64,000 nt of DNA, taken from Heliopora coerulea. Its lineage: Eukaryota; Cnidaria; Anthozoa; Scleralcyonacea; Helioporidae. Positions 9,903 through 20,812 of this stretch are shown here, in pieces (positions within the stretch are counted from its first letter, which is position 1; every line of letters starts with the position of its first letter). The notes below the pieces were generated by a model. It was not told the origin of the DNA. It worked only from the letters and a program-made list of their open reading frames with translations, and searched no databases. Made by a program: the position numbers and the translations under genes. The stretch spans positions 1,183,501 to 1,247,500 of the forward strand of contig JASJOG010000074.1 of NCBI GenBank assembly GCA_030142905.1. The letters run 5' to 3'.

Positions 9903-12153
9903 ACTTTATAGCGTAAATGGCGTTATCTACGGGATTACCGAAAGATGAGCTGTCCGCCCTCACTGACGGTTTTGTTTTGTTAAATTTTTCCCACAAACAT
10001 ATGTGATTCATTTTCGTTTCGACCGACATCGAAAGTTCCCGCCAAATTGTTTCCGTCATCTCGGAGAAAGTACATTGAAGCGGACGGCGTATGAACCAAT
10101 TCCAGGTATCTTTGTTTGTGCCGGGGCCGTTTCTGATTGGTTCTCTGCGAAACGTGGCCCTGAGTTCTCGCATTGTGTGATGAAATGGATACTTTCTTAA
10201 TCAATTTATGGCAGTTTATTGTGACGTTAACGTCTTGAGGGATCATGTTAGACCGCAGTTACGATCATAAACCGTGCTCAGGGAAAAGTGCTTCAAGATT
10301 ACTCAAATTCCTGACCGCTAGAACGTTTGTCGTGTCATGGTCTGTCAAGTGACTCAAACCTAAAAAACCACGTAGTGAAAGTTTAATTACATTTTGGACA
10401 TATTGGTGGTTCAGAGGGTCGCAAGCCGGTGTTCCTTTTATTTCTTTAGTAGAACTGAAATCAAACAGATAAAGAACTCCAAAAAAAAAAATTAACGTGT
10501 TATTGAGGGATATTGTTTTAGTTTAGGAAAAACTCAAATTTCCATATTTTGAAATCTTTCATCTCACGTATTTTGTCGTTCGATAAGCAACTTCTATCTT
10601 GCTGCATTAGTATTCCTCAAGATGCTTGCAGATCTTTGTTCACCAAGCCGATAGAAATCGGTTACGAAGCCAGTTTCCGCATCCTCGCTGCGTTTGGTCA
10701 TTAAATTTTCATCTTTTCCGGCTTTTCTTAAAGAGGAATTGTCTTTTTTTTTTCTTTTATTGCGTTGTTTGCCACGGAAAATTTTTATTCTAAGATGAAC
10801 TTCCGTGGGACAAAACTACTTTCGATTAGTTTATATTTAACCTGGGGATGGGGTAAAACTTTGCTGATTAACTACCTGCATGAATACCTCGTTGTTTCGG
10901 TATGCTAATTAAACAAAAAAGTTGATTGGGAAAGTCTTTAACCGGATCCAAACAGTTCGGAGCAAGATCACAAAAGCTACGCCGGTCACTGGATAATAGC
11001 CTTCCTGTCAATCCACGTACGGTTCGAGACGAAAAATCGTAGTCCCTACTTTAGTTTTGCACGTTATCCTGATTACGCACCACGAAGAATGCGCCCTTTG
11101 TTCGACCAGCTTGCGCAGTTGTCATGTTGCGTGGAGGGCTTCAGGGGATAGGCTAAGGGGATTTCCAAGGGATCTGGAAAATGGTACAGTCTCGTAGGAT
11201 TGTGTTATTATTGCTGCTGGTTTAACGACCTTCTTTGATTCTCCGGCGCGAAGGAGTACTTTGCTTTCTATCCCTGTTAGGTTCTCTACTAAGACTGCTC
11301 TGCAGATGTTTGTCGAACTTCGTGTTCTTGTTTAGTGTAATGTATCTGTTTCTAACAATGGATTAAGTGTGTGAAACCCACAGAATGTTGATTTAACGTG
11401 GACAAATTAGTAACATCGAGTGATGTTTATTACCAAACATATTCACTCCGGGCTTTTTCGGTATAAAATTTAGCCGGTTGACGTGGAATGGTTTGGAGGA
11501 ACGAGCACCATATAAAGTGTACAATTTTCTGTCCGTTCGTTGATGTTCTTCGTAACGTTAAGAATGGTTCCGGTCGTCAGTCATAAAACCTAATTGACAT
11601 AACCGAAGGATCTCAGCGAAGATAAAACTCTGTTGTGCAACCTAATCTGAGCTATGTCTCGTAGGATGATTGCTTTAGACAGATCACACGTATTTGTGGT
11701 AAGAATTTTTGACGACCAAAAAACTAAAAAAACAGTCCGTCAAGTTAAAAATCTTTACAGAATTTATCAAACGTTTATTCAGTTACAAGTTTGTGTTACT
11801 GCTCTATAGATGGTGGTGTAACTTGACTCGTATCATTTAATGACGTCTACTGCCGGGAAACTTGTAAAGCAAAGAAGAATTGATATGATCTGAAATTATA
11901 TTTAATCGTCCAAGACGTTAGGTCTTCCGTCTATTGGTGGTCAAGTGGGTGTCATTGAAATTGGTGACAGGGATTTTCTCGCAAACGCTTATTTCGAACG
12001 TGATTGGTTCGTGGAATTTTGAAGCCCGTGGTGAAAGAAGGCATGGTCTCATTGTAGTCCTCCTCGGAAAAAGATCCTTTGTCCTTTGTTTGATACTTTT
12101 TGTAAACAAGGTATTTGTTTCCGCATTTCGCTCGCTATTTGGAACGATCTTAC
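9903..12153. other. Intergenic, nothing recognised
   Basis: Only short chance ORFs are present on both strands. No domain, RNA gene or clear repeat structure was seen in this stretch. Confidence 0.5.
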
Positions 12154-12300
12154 GTCAACCTGCATGGTGATTCTACCGTCTTCTAGCTGTGGTTCCTTGA
12201 GTTTAGGCTCTTCATCTCTCGTTATCGTCCACTTGCGAATAATTTTCATCGTGTTCACTTTGCAAACGAGCGCCGTCACCGTACACCCGCTTGCCATCAA
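12154..12300 (-). CDS. Candidate first coding exon of an unidentified gene
   Basis: On the - strand an ATG-ATG pair opens at 12300, three codons after an in-frame TAG. The frame then runs 49 codons to a good donor, GAC|GTAAGATC, with the intron beginning at 12153. The peptide has a coding-like charged composition (KWTITRDEEPKLKEPQLED). I recognise no family and found no convincing next exon on the - strand below 12150. It could be the first exon of a gene with a long intron or a chance ORF. Confidence 0.22.
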
Positions 12301-14660
12301 CGACTAGACAAAACCCGTCTAGAATTGCGCACCCATGGAATAGATCTTGCATTACTGAGGCATTTTTGGACGAATTCCCTTCTGCAAGGCGGAGCAGGAT
12401 AACCTTGTAAGCTCACTTACCAAGTGCTGTTCTTGCCAGCTTGTAAAACGGAGGGCTGAAGGTATCCTCTTTGCTACAGCTATCTGTTGTCAATGATGTA
12501 CGAGCAATTAATGCAGTGCTTCATTTGATGAAAGGACGTAGAAGGACGTGCTAGTAAGTCGGTTAGTATCTTTTCCATCTTCCATTTAACCATGGCTCGA
12601 CTTAAACCAGGTATATATGTATATATATATGTTTTGTCAACGTTGTTTCTGGAGTTTAGAAGAAGTATGTTTATAATAAACCTATAATATACGTAGGGAT
12701 TCAATGTTTTCCAGCGTTTATAGAGTTTGTCAACTGTGCATTGCGTAGGCAGGCTAATCATTTCACCGACGGATTTTCATGGTTAGATTTCCTGGGAGAT
12801 ATCATAGTACACGATCGAAAATGTATTTAAATCCAGGAGGCGGGGTGCAGTGTAAGTGAGCTACCTTTTCCTCAAGTATCTCTTGCTTGCTTCGGAGAAT
12901 CGCCAAACAATTTTTCCTGCGCTAATCTAGTTTTAACCCGTGGCTGACGAGCAACACATTCTTGTTCGCATAACCTTTGCGGACGTTCGGAAATACCCTC
13001 ACGTCCGCAAAGCCTAAATCGAAAATTGCATGTGTTAGAAAGCCGGTCTTGCACGGCCGAAGCGTCAACTGAAAAAATTATGCAAAAAATCTTCCAAGGA
13101 TTTCGATGTGTTGAATTTATGGCGAGAACAGTGGGGTCTTGTCTTTTGTGTGACCAGCGTGAGTTAAGGCAAATATGAAGAAGCTCATGCAGTAGCTTAT
13201 AGAACATCTGGGTGATGTTTTACAAGTTAAATATCCGTACATCGGTAGCAGCTGTTGCTGACGCTAACTCCGACCTTGCAAATACAATCAATTGTTGTTT
13301 AACCGGCGACAAACTGCATCAATGCAGGTAAAAGACGAATCTGGTAAAAACTGTGTCTTGAAAAATGAGGAATCCGGTAAAATATGCGAGGCAGTCGTCG
13401 TCGATCATTGGGAAGTTTGATATATGCTGACGATTTGATGGGAAATGCCGCTTTTAACTTTTGCGTGACTGCGGTAAAGTTTTGTGCTTTTTGTTTTTGC
13501 TTACCGAATGAATAAAGTTTCTTCCGTATTTCGTCAAACTGTTCAAGTTCCCTAAAAGGGTTAACGTTGCGTCTACATACCATTTTGAAAACTGTTTGCA
13601 ATCGCTTGAAAGTGCACCATTAGCGCAGGCAACCAGGCATTTTTTGTCTTTTCGTATTTTTAGACCTTCAAAAATCTGCTAAATAACAGATCGCACGAGA
13701 GGAGAACAACTAAAGCCAGCTTAAAAGCAAACCATTCGCACATGTTTTTGCACCAGTCTGTTCACTTGGTTCATGTAAAAAAAAGCCCCACTTAACGGGC
13801 GCAAACCTAAAAAAGATTACTGGATTGAAACAAACACAAAAATAAGCCTTATGCGCTTGGTGTAACTGCTGCCTTCTCAGACTTGTTTGCGACAAGAATT
13901 AAGAGAAACAAGCCTCAATTCAAGCGCGACTGTTCAGTCAAAACCATTAACAAAGGCAAACCCACTGTACTACCTCTTGATGATACATCTTTAAGTAGCA
14001 GACACACGGTTCAACATTCTATGTAATGACGCAGCGATAAATAGCGTGGACATTGATGAGTTTTTAGGCAGCTGTCAAATGTCAACGTTGGGGTTAGAGG
14101 TAGGGTGACTAACTAAAGAAAAAATTTCGCCTTGGGTTTTCACTAACCTGCAGCTTTTACTGTGCTTGTTTTGGGGTTTTTTGTTGTTTTTTTCTTGTCA
14201 AATTTTACCGCTTTGCCATATTTTTGCCATTTCGGATTTCTCTCTCTCTATTGCGTACACTGTTGTACCGTGTGTCAGTCTGAGTCTTCACACAGTTCTT
14301 GGGCGAAATGTCTCAAAACAAGTACAAAGACGAGTAGCGATCACGCGACTTAAGCAAGTTCAAAAGCAACTCTCTACACGGCCGTGCCTCTAACCTTCAT
14401 TTCAGGCATTAAAAATAAGGACATTTTACAAGGACACACTTGGGTTGACCTTTGCTAGAGTTCCGTTTAGCCAGCACTTTCCATGTTTGTGCAGTCAACT
14501 CAAGCATATATGTGTATCACTTTACCTTATACATGGTTGTGCGGGACTGCATCAAAATAGTAAAACGTGCCGCGCAGGCAGTGTTGACTGTTAAAACGTC
14601 ATTGATTTGTATATATAGCTTGATCACATAACCTCTCTCTGCCAAAGTTTAACATTAAGA
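12301..14660. other. Intergenic, nothing recognised
   Basis: There are scattered short ORFs (for example - strand 12872-13207 and 13299-13601) with no recognisable domain and no splice-consistent partner. A short TA run lies near 12611-12630. No RNA gene was seen. Confidence 0.5.
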
Positions 14661-15073
14661 ATATAAAACCATCAAGATAAACTTTTAAAAAGACTTCATT
14701 CGATGTTTCGGGGCAAGCCCCTTTATCAAGAATGCAGTTTACTAGCGATGCAAGTCCTGTATTTATACTTAAAAATACTATTCAAAACTCAAATATACTA
14801 CAAAAAATCTCTAATATTCAAACCATTTGGGACAAACGAGTTCAATTTGTATGCCCAAAATCCCTCTCTAGTAGTTGGTTGATTTTGGGCATACAAATTG
14901 AACTCGTTTGTCCCAAATGGTTTGAATATTAGAGATTTTTTGTAGTATATTTGAATTTTGAATAGTATTTTTAAGTATAAATACAGGACTTGCATCGCTT
15001 GTAAACTGCATTCTTGATAAAGGGGCTTGCCCCGAAACATCGAATGAAGTCTTTTTAAAAGTTTATCTTGGTG

Positions 15074-15082
<9 letters not shown>
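14661..15082. repeat. 422-bp near-perfect foldback element
   Basis: Two 202-bp arms are inverted around an 18-nt spacer (14863-14880). I count about three mismatches between the arms and no length difference, because the distances to the centre are equal throughout. The arms include GATGTTTCGGGGCAAGCCCC and TTTATCAAGAATGCAG. The right arm runs straight into a TA microsatellite. Open frames called on both strands here are mirror images of each other and are not genes. It is probably a foldback-type non-autonomous transposon. Confidence 0.85.

Positions 15083-15119
<37 letters not shown>
15079..15119. repeat. (TA)n microsatellite
   Basis: About 20 TA units separate the foldback element from the Tc1-like transposon. 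They provide the TA target dinucleotide at 15118-15119. Confidence 0.95.
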
Positions 15120-15122
<3 letters not shown>

Positions 15123-16531
15123 TAGGTGCCAAAAGTGTGAGTCCAGTCTCAATTTTTGCCAAAAATTCGAGAAAAGTATGAGTCCAGTTAGAATTGAGTG
15201 TGTATTTTTAATTTTGAACAATATTATCACTCTGTGTCACAACAATGTTTAATTTTACTTATAAATGAGATAATTTACAGTAGTTTTTACGTGATTTCAG
15301 TATTTAGTGTGTCCTCCCTTAGCTTTTAAAATAGCTTGCACTCTTTTTGGCATGGATTTGACAAGTTTTTGAAGTGTTGATTGTTCGATGTTATTCCAAC
15401 ATTGAGAAAGTACATCCCATAGCCTGTCTTGGCTTGTGATTGCATGTCTCACTTTCTCTCTTTTTAAAAGATCCCATAAGTGTTCGATGGGATTAACGTC
15501 GGGAGACTGAGGTGGAAATGCCATTAGCTTTAATTCACCTTGGTTTTCTTTATTCTTTAAGTAATTTGTGCACAAATTAGAACTGTGTTTAGGATCATTA
15601 TCTTGTAGTAAGGTAAATCCTCTCCCACATAACTTCTTGCCAGATGGTATAGCATGCCTTTGGAGAATTGAATGGTATTGCTCTTTTTTAAGAATGCCTT
15701 TTATCCGGTAAAGATCCCCGACACCATTAAAACTGAAACAACCCCAGACTTGGATGTTTCCACCACCATGTTTCACTGTGGGTTTGATACACTGATTTAG
15801 CAATCTTTCACCAGGTCTTCGTCGCACATAAATGCGGCGATTATTTCCATAAATTTCAAATTTAGACTCATCGCTGAAAAGTACCTTTTTCCAGTCTTCT
15901 ACACTATAGTTTTTGTATTTTTTTGCCCATAACAATCTCTTGCGCTTATTTTTAGGACACAGCAACGGTTTAGAAACTGCAACTCTTCCTTTCAGACCAC
16001 TTCCAGCCAATCTCCTTCTTACTGTCGTTTTGCTGATTGTTTTCTCTCGGGTTGCGTTAATAGAGGATTGAATATTACCAGCAGTTGCTGTTCTATTACG
16101 CAAAGAAGTTATTTTTATGAATCGATCCTCTTGTGATGTAGTACACCTTGGTCTCTCAGACCTTGGTAGGTTGGAATAGGATTTAGTTTTTCTGAACCTT
16201 TCCACGGTTCGCTGCACAGCACCTTTCGACACTCCTATCTTTGCAGCAATTTGTCGCTGTGAGAAACCTTCGTTACTTAGAGCAACAATTTGTCCTCTAA
16301 CGCCTTCACTTAACTCTTTAGCCATCCTTGACGCACATGCGTGTAGAGAATTTGATAAATTTATTTTGAAGTTACATATGGCAAAATAATTAAGGGACAA
16401 AAGGTGGGAGACAATTGCAGATCTCAATGCGCATGCTCAAGTAGCTAATGCAAGTTTATTTTTCAGAAGATATAATTTTCTCGAATTTTTGGCAAAAATT
16501 GAGACTGGACTCATACTTTTGGCACATACTG
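15120..16531 (-). mobile_element. Complete Tc1-like transposon, 1,412 bp, with 56-bp TIRs
   Basis: The terminal inverted repeats are 15120-15175 and 16476-16531. They start CAGTAGGTGCCAAAAG / CAGTATGTGCCAAAAG and differ at two positions in 56. The element is flanked by TA on both sides (15118-15119 and 16532-16533), the Tc1/mariner target duplication. The left end has an extra internal copy of the outer repeat motif (GTATGAGTCCAGT at 15176-15188 against GTGTGAGTCCAGT at 15135-15147), an IR/DR-like arrangement. Near-identical ends and an open transposase frame point to a recent insertion. Confidence 0.9.
15297..16325 (-). CDS. Tc1-like transposase, DD38E spacing, apparently intact
   Basis: This is a 342-residue DDE transposase, the usual length for Tc1 proteins, that would cut and paste the surrounding TIR element. 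I take MAKELSEGVRG as the start; 34 open codons lie upstream but look non-coding. The N-terminal paired-like helix-turn-helix (EGFSQRQIAAKIGVSKGAVQ) is followed by a basic RSERPR linker and a second helix-turn-helix. The catalytic acidic residues are in FSDESKFEI, LLQDNDPKHSS and NPIEHLWD. I count 38 residues between the second and third catalytic residues, where classic Tc1/Sleeping Beauty has 34. This matches what I recall for the DD38E 'Intruder' group. There is no stop or frameshift. It lies in the same orientation as the relic at 16620-18057. Confidence 0.92.
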   Translation of the reverse strand: MAKELSEGVRGQIVALSNEGFSQRQIAAKIGVSKGAVQRTVERFRKTKSYSNLPRSERPRCTTSQEDRFIKITSLRNRTATAGNIQSSINATREKTISKTTVRRRLAGSGLKGRVAVSKPLLCPKNKRKRLLWAKKYKNYSVEDWKKVLFSDESKFEIYGNNRRIYVRRRPGERLLNQCIKPTVKHGGGNIQVWGCFSFNGVGDLYRIKGILKKEQYHSILQRHAIPSGKKLCGRGFTLLQDNDPKHSSNLCTNYLKNKENQGELKLMAFPPQSPDVNPIEHLWDLLKREKVRHAITSQDRLWDVLSQCWNNIEQSTLQKLVKSMPKRVQAILKAKGGHTKY

Positions 16532-16533
16532 TA

Positions 16534-16550
16534 CATACATATATATATAC

Positions 16551-16617
<67 letters not shown>
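16534..16617. repeat. (TACA)n/(TA)n microsatellite between two Tc1-type elements
   Basis: This is TACA- and TA-rich simple sequence, with about 25 uninterrupted TA units at 16563-16613, filling the 88 bp between the two transposons together with their TA target sites. Confidence 0.95.
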
Positions 16618-16619
<2 letters not shown>

Positions 16620-18057
16620 CAGGGGGTGTTCAAAAAAAAGTGGCTACCTGCCTTTAAAGCTTCCATCGTTCTTATCACAAGTGATTTTACATCTTTACCT
16701 TTATTTTCCTTAGTTCACTACAACATTATACATATACATGCATCAGCATTCTCGTTTAATACTTTGTTGACATTCCCTTTGATTTCATTATCACCTTACA
16801 TCGACTCTGCATGCTTTCAATGAGCTTATGCACGTATTCTAGTGTTAATGGCTGCCATGCACTTTTGAGTATGTCAAACAGCTCATCTTCATTCTTTGGC
16901 TTACGGTCTTTCGTTGCCCGATTAAGCTCAGTCCATAAATTCTCGATGGGATTCAAATCTGGTTATTGCGCTGGCCATTGTATCACATTAATTTTCTTAT
17001 TCTTCAGATATCTCGATATCACTCCACTAGTATGTTTTGGATCGTTATCATGCTGAAATATAAAACCATCAGAGTACAATCGACGAGCAGAGGGAACAAG
17101 ATGACGAATTAAAATCTTGCGATACACTTCTCCAGTCATTATTCCTTTAACTCGATGTAAAACCCCAACACCATTCCAGGAAAAACAATCCGACACGTTA
17201 ATTGACTTTTGGTGTTTTATCGTGCCTTGCATTGAATGAGTTGCCATTTTCTCTTTATCAGTCCGCCAAACATATTGAGAAGAATTGTTTTGCAGAGTAA
17301 ATGGTGACTCATCACTCCAAACAACACTTTTCTACTGATCAATATCCCAATGGACATGTTCACCAGCGAATGTTAAACGCTCTTTGCGATTCTTCTCACT
17401 CACGAATGCTTTCTTAGACTTTTTCTCCAGTGTATTCCCTTTTCTCTAAGACGTCGCTGAATAGTTGAGGTGGAAACTTTTACTCCAATATGAACTTCTA
17501 ATTCATTAGCCAGCTGTTTCTTGGTTGGGGTTTCTATTTTAGAATGCTTGACTATGCATCGGTCACTTCCATCACTGGTCTCGCGCTTTCGTCCTGAACC
17601 AGGAGTATGATGGCAATTCCAACCTGTTTTTATCTTGGAACAAAGCTTCTTTGCTTCTGAGTCACTGAGACCAAACTCTTTTCCAATTTGGTGAGCACTG
17701 ACTCCAGCCTTTAGCATGCCAAATATTTCATGGTTTCTTCCGACTTTTTTCTTTGCCTTTTCGTCTTGAATTTGCTTTCTTGTCTTCATATTCGTTGTAA
17801 TTCAGCGGCTCCGTAACTTGGAAATTTGCACAATGATCTAACTTTCTCATCTAACAACTGTTACACCGTAATTTAGCTTGCAATGCTTATGGTACAAGAT
17901 TTTCATACTATACGCGAAAAATTTATGCGCACGAAGTGGTAATAAATGACAGGTATCGCATACCTCCTATTATTCCAGGTTTTTTTCACTCAGAATCTTT
18001 ATACATCAAAGAAACTTATATTTTGGTAGATGGCCACTTTTTTTTGCCCACCCACTG
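16620..18057 (-). mobile_element. Degenerate Tc1/mariner element, about 1.44 kb
   Basis: The ends read CAGGGGGTGTTCAAAAAAAA on the left and, reverse-complemented, CAGTGGGTGGGCAAAAAAAA on the right. Both continue AGTGGC and form imperfect TIRs of about 30 bp. TA flanks both ends (16618-16619 and 18058-18059). The interior holds a broken transposase on the - strand. It is an older insertion than its neighbour. Confidence 0.85.
16756..17789 (-). pseudogene. Broken Tc1/mariner transposase (DD34E type)
   Basis: The transposase reads in pieces on the - strand. The N-terminal part (17400-17789) has helix-turn-helix sequence such as MLKAGVSAHQIGKEFGLSD and a GSGRKRE basic linker. A frameshift near 17410-17425 follows. 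The middle part contains VVWSDESPF and is interrupted by a TAG near 17336. The next segment contains FQHDNDPKHTS. An in-frame TAA near 16963 then precedes PDLNPIENLW, and the C-terminus ends at 16756. The three DDE positions are still recognisable with 34 residues between the last two. The spacing and TIRs differ from the neighbouring element, so it is a different family. With one frameshift and two stops it cannot encode a full protein. Confidence 0.88.
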
Positions 18058-18059
18058 TA

Positions 18060-18227
18060 TATATATATATATATATATATAGACTATATATATATATATA
18101 TATATATAACTGAGATAATGTTTACGATGAATCCAAGAGTGCTCGATACCATATGGGGCAGAGCTTAAATGTAGTGAGATTTCGCTTAAGAGTATATGGT
18201 ACAACCATATACTCTTAAGCGAAATCT

Positions 18228-18234
<7 letters not shown>
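18060..18234. repeat. TA microsatellite plus 31-bp perfect hairpin
   Basis: TA runs cover 18058-18107. After 60 bp of unique sequence, a hairpin has perfect 31-bp arms at 18170-18200 and 18204-18234 with a 3-nt loop. The arms carry TGTAGTGAGATTTCGCTTAA. Its right arm enters the next TA run. It resembles a small foldback element. Confidence 0.8.
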
Positions 18235-18265
<31 letters not shown>

Positions 18266-18272
<7 letters not shown>

Positions 18273-18404
18273 ATTTGGTTAATGTCTAAGCTTTGAGCAA
18301 CTGCCGTTACACGGTGTTTCACGCTGTCGTCTGATGATCGCGTAAGCGTGAAACACCGTGTAACGGCAGTTGCCCAAAGATTAGACATTAACCAAATAGA
18401 CTAT
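18266..18404. repeat. Inverted-repeat element with about 60-bp arms
   Basis: The arms run inward from ATAGTCTATTTGGTTAATGT and share GCCGTTACACGGTGTTTCAC with small indels. The spacer of about 30 nt contains CTGTCGTCTGATGATCGCG. TA runs flank it on the left (18235-18265) and, after 57 bp, on the right (18462-18498). It is non-coding. Confidence 0.8.
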
Positions 18405-18459
18405 TAAAGCTCTACACCTTTGTATTGAGCACTCTTCTTTACAGAGATCAAACAGCTAC

Positions 18460-18461
<2 letters not shown>

Positions 18462-18502
<41 letters not shown>

Positions 18503-18660
18503 TTAGTATACTTAAAAGTTAATGTAGAGGCCTAACGTATCGAGCAAAAGCTCATAGTCAGAGAAACCGAGGGCCTTCGCTCAAAACATTACCCCTGTAC
18601 ATGCCGTGTTTCGGCAGTGCACTAATCCTGCTATATTTCTACATGAAAGCAGTCGGCTAA
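18462..18660. repeat. TA microsatellite and MITE-like fragment
   Basis: After the TA run, the sequence contains GAGGGCCTTCGCTCAAAACA. This is nearly the same as AAGGGCCTTCGCTCGAAACG in the foldback at 56684-56838, so both belong to a related family of interspersed inverted-repeat elements. Confidence 0.5.
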
Positions 18661-20812
18661 GACTTAATGTACATCTATTATTTCTGTATGCAGTTTAAAG
18701 CATTAAATTAAAATGTTCGTATGTGATGGTTATATGTATGGAACATGTTCAAATGTGAATACACTTATCAGCAATATTGTTGAATATTTTGGGTCAAGGC
18801 CCTGCTGAAAAGACAAGAAATAAAGAACTCATAGATCTCGCAACTCATTTTTGCTCATTATCTTCAAGGACTCGCTTTTCGAATCACATACAAGGACGCG
18901 TTATCGTTTTACTGGGATACAAAGTGGTGTTTTGTTTTTTTTTTTGGGGGGGGGGTTATGCACTTCAAACCAAAGTAACAGGTTAATAAGAAAGAGGGTA
19001 ATTCCTCAGCAAATGCGGCGTCAGTGTTTCTGGCTTGTCATTTTTTAAATGTCTGAACTTGTGAAATTGTTCAATTCACTTCTGAACCAAGTTTTCCTTG
19101 AGAAGTTCAATTTACTCGTGTGTACGAAAAAAAAATTGAGAAGTTTTCCTCACCATGTCGCCTTTTTCAAAAGCCAGCATGACCAGCTTTTGAGCAAGGC
19201 TCCTCGTCATGGAAAAATTCGCAAGGAAAACTTGGTCGTGTGTACGGGGTTTAACACAGAAACCATATGGGAATTTGATCTTCCTGATCGTCGGTTTTAA
19301 GCTCCGAAATAACTTAGGTCTATACTGTAGAACTCCGTTAATTAATAAAACAATATCACTAAATCTGAATAAAAAATAAACTGGAAAAATACTCTTTGTT
19401 CTAACTTGAATCACAAGCTATAAGATAACGCTTTTCGGTTTACGTTTTATTCCTTTTGCTGTTTGAAATTATCGGCTGGTTATGGTTTTTTTAAATCTTC
19501 GTGTTGTGATTGCAATTAACGATATCCGAATTACTTTTTTTTTTAAATCTACTCTGAAACCAGGCGAGGTATCAAAACTTCTCGGTGAAAATTAGTTTCT
19601 AATTGTATGTAAATGACACTGCAAACGGCTGGTAAGTTTTAATTCAGATTCCCAGCTCTTGCCAGGGCTGGAAATTAACAGTATCCTGTTAACCAATGGT
19701 TCGTAGTTTTCTTTGCGTGGTTACTAAAAATCTTTTTAAGTAACCCGACATGGCTATTAGAAAAATTCTGCTTTAGATAATTTTGAACCAAGAAAGATTC
19801 TTTGAACGGATATAATTAAATCTCGACAAATGTTGATGTTCATTTTTTTCTGCTTCGAGATTGATTACTTCGGAACTATCAGGAAACGTGAATTTAAATA
19901 TAAAAAGATTACGTAACAAACAGTGAAAATTGGAAATCCGTATACAGAATCTTGGATAGTAAACTTTGTAATTTGGTCTGTAAAATTCCAGTCTTTTTAC
20001 CCGAGTGGTTAGTTACCTCAAAAACTAAACTCGAGCCCTGCATGCGCACGTGACATTCGTGCGGTCGTTTTAGTTTGCTCCAGGGTTTTATTTTGTCATA
20101 TTTACTTCCTAGTGTTCTGACCGGCAATGGTACTAGACCTACCTCCTGTACCTTCACTACCACTGATTTCCTCCCACGTTCTGTTTCCTTGGTCTAAGAC
20201 ATGGTGCAGTATATCTGACCTCAAGCTTCCACCTTCTTTGTTGGTTTTTCGGATATCTTCATCATCTTCCACTGTACCTTATTTGATTAGAAGGTTGAAG
20301 ATTGAGGGAGGTTGAGGTTGGCGATTTATACAATACTAACTGAACATCTCTCTCGCTTCAGTTTTTTCAATAAATATTGTACTTATTATTATCACTGTCA
20401 CCAGGTACAATTCATAGAGATTTGTATTTTCCTAATCTTAATAGAGTCGTCTGCATCATATTAAAGAATGAAGTAAATTGTATGTTTTGGATCAATTGGT
20501 GTTGGTAATTTTGCTGTATACATTTCATTATTGGGGATTTATATCAACATAAACGACGAGATTTTAACAATAAAATGACGGGATTCATCTAAACTGCTCG
20601 GAGTCACGTTCCCTGCTATCTACAGGTTAGTGGTAAGTTGTTTGTCTTTACCGTACACTCCGTACAACCTTTATAAATATGTGAATGTTGCTGTAGTAAA
20701 ATGCAGAAATATACATTTTTAGCAGCAAATATTTATGCATTAAATTATGGTTCTGAATGCAAAGCTAAGTGTACTAAACTTGCATCCGCTATGGAACCAC
20801 TTGAATAACAAG
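18661..20812. other. Intergenic, no gene recognised
   Basis: This stretch has short chance ORFs only. A weak repeat lies at 19113-19243, where TCGTGTGTACG occurs twice in direct orientation and AAGTTTTCC/GGAAAACTT in inverted orientation, possibly another small decayed element. Poly-T/poly-G runs occur at 18929-18955. Confidence 0.45.

Noticed and set aside
13299..13601. 100-codon - strand ORF as a gene
   Set aside because: Charged but without any recognisable motif, splice partner or context.
14732..15040. Overlapping 66- and 80-codon ORFs on opposite strands
   Set aside because: They are mirror images produced by the 422-bp inverted repeat, and neither resembles a protein family.
16448..16713. 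Two + strand ORFs rich in Tyr/Ile
   Set aside because: They translate the TA/TACA microsatellite and transposon ends.
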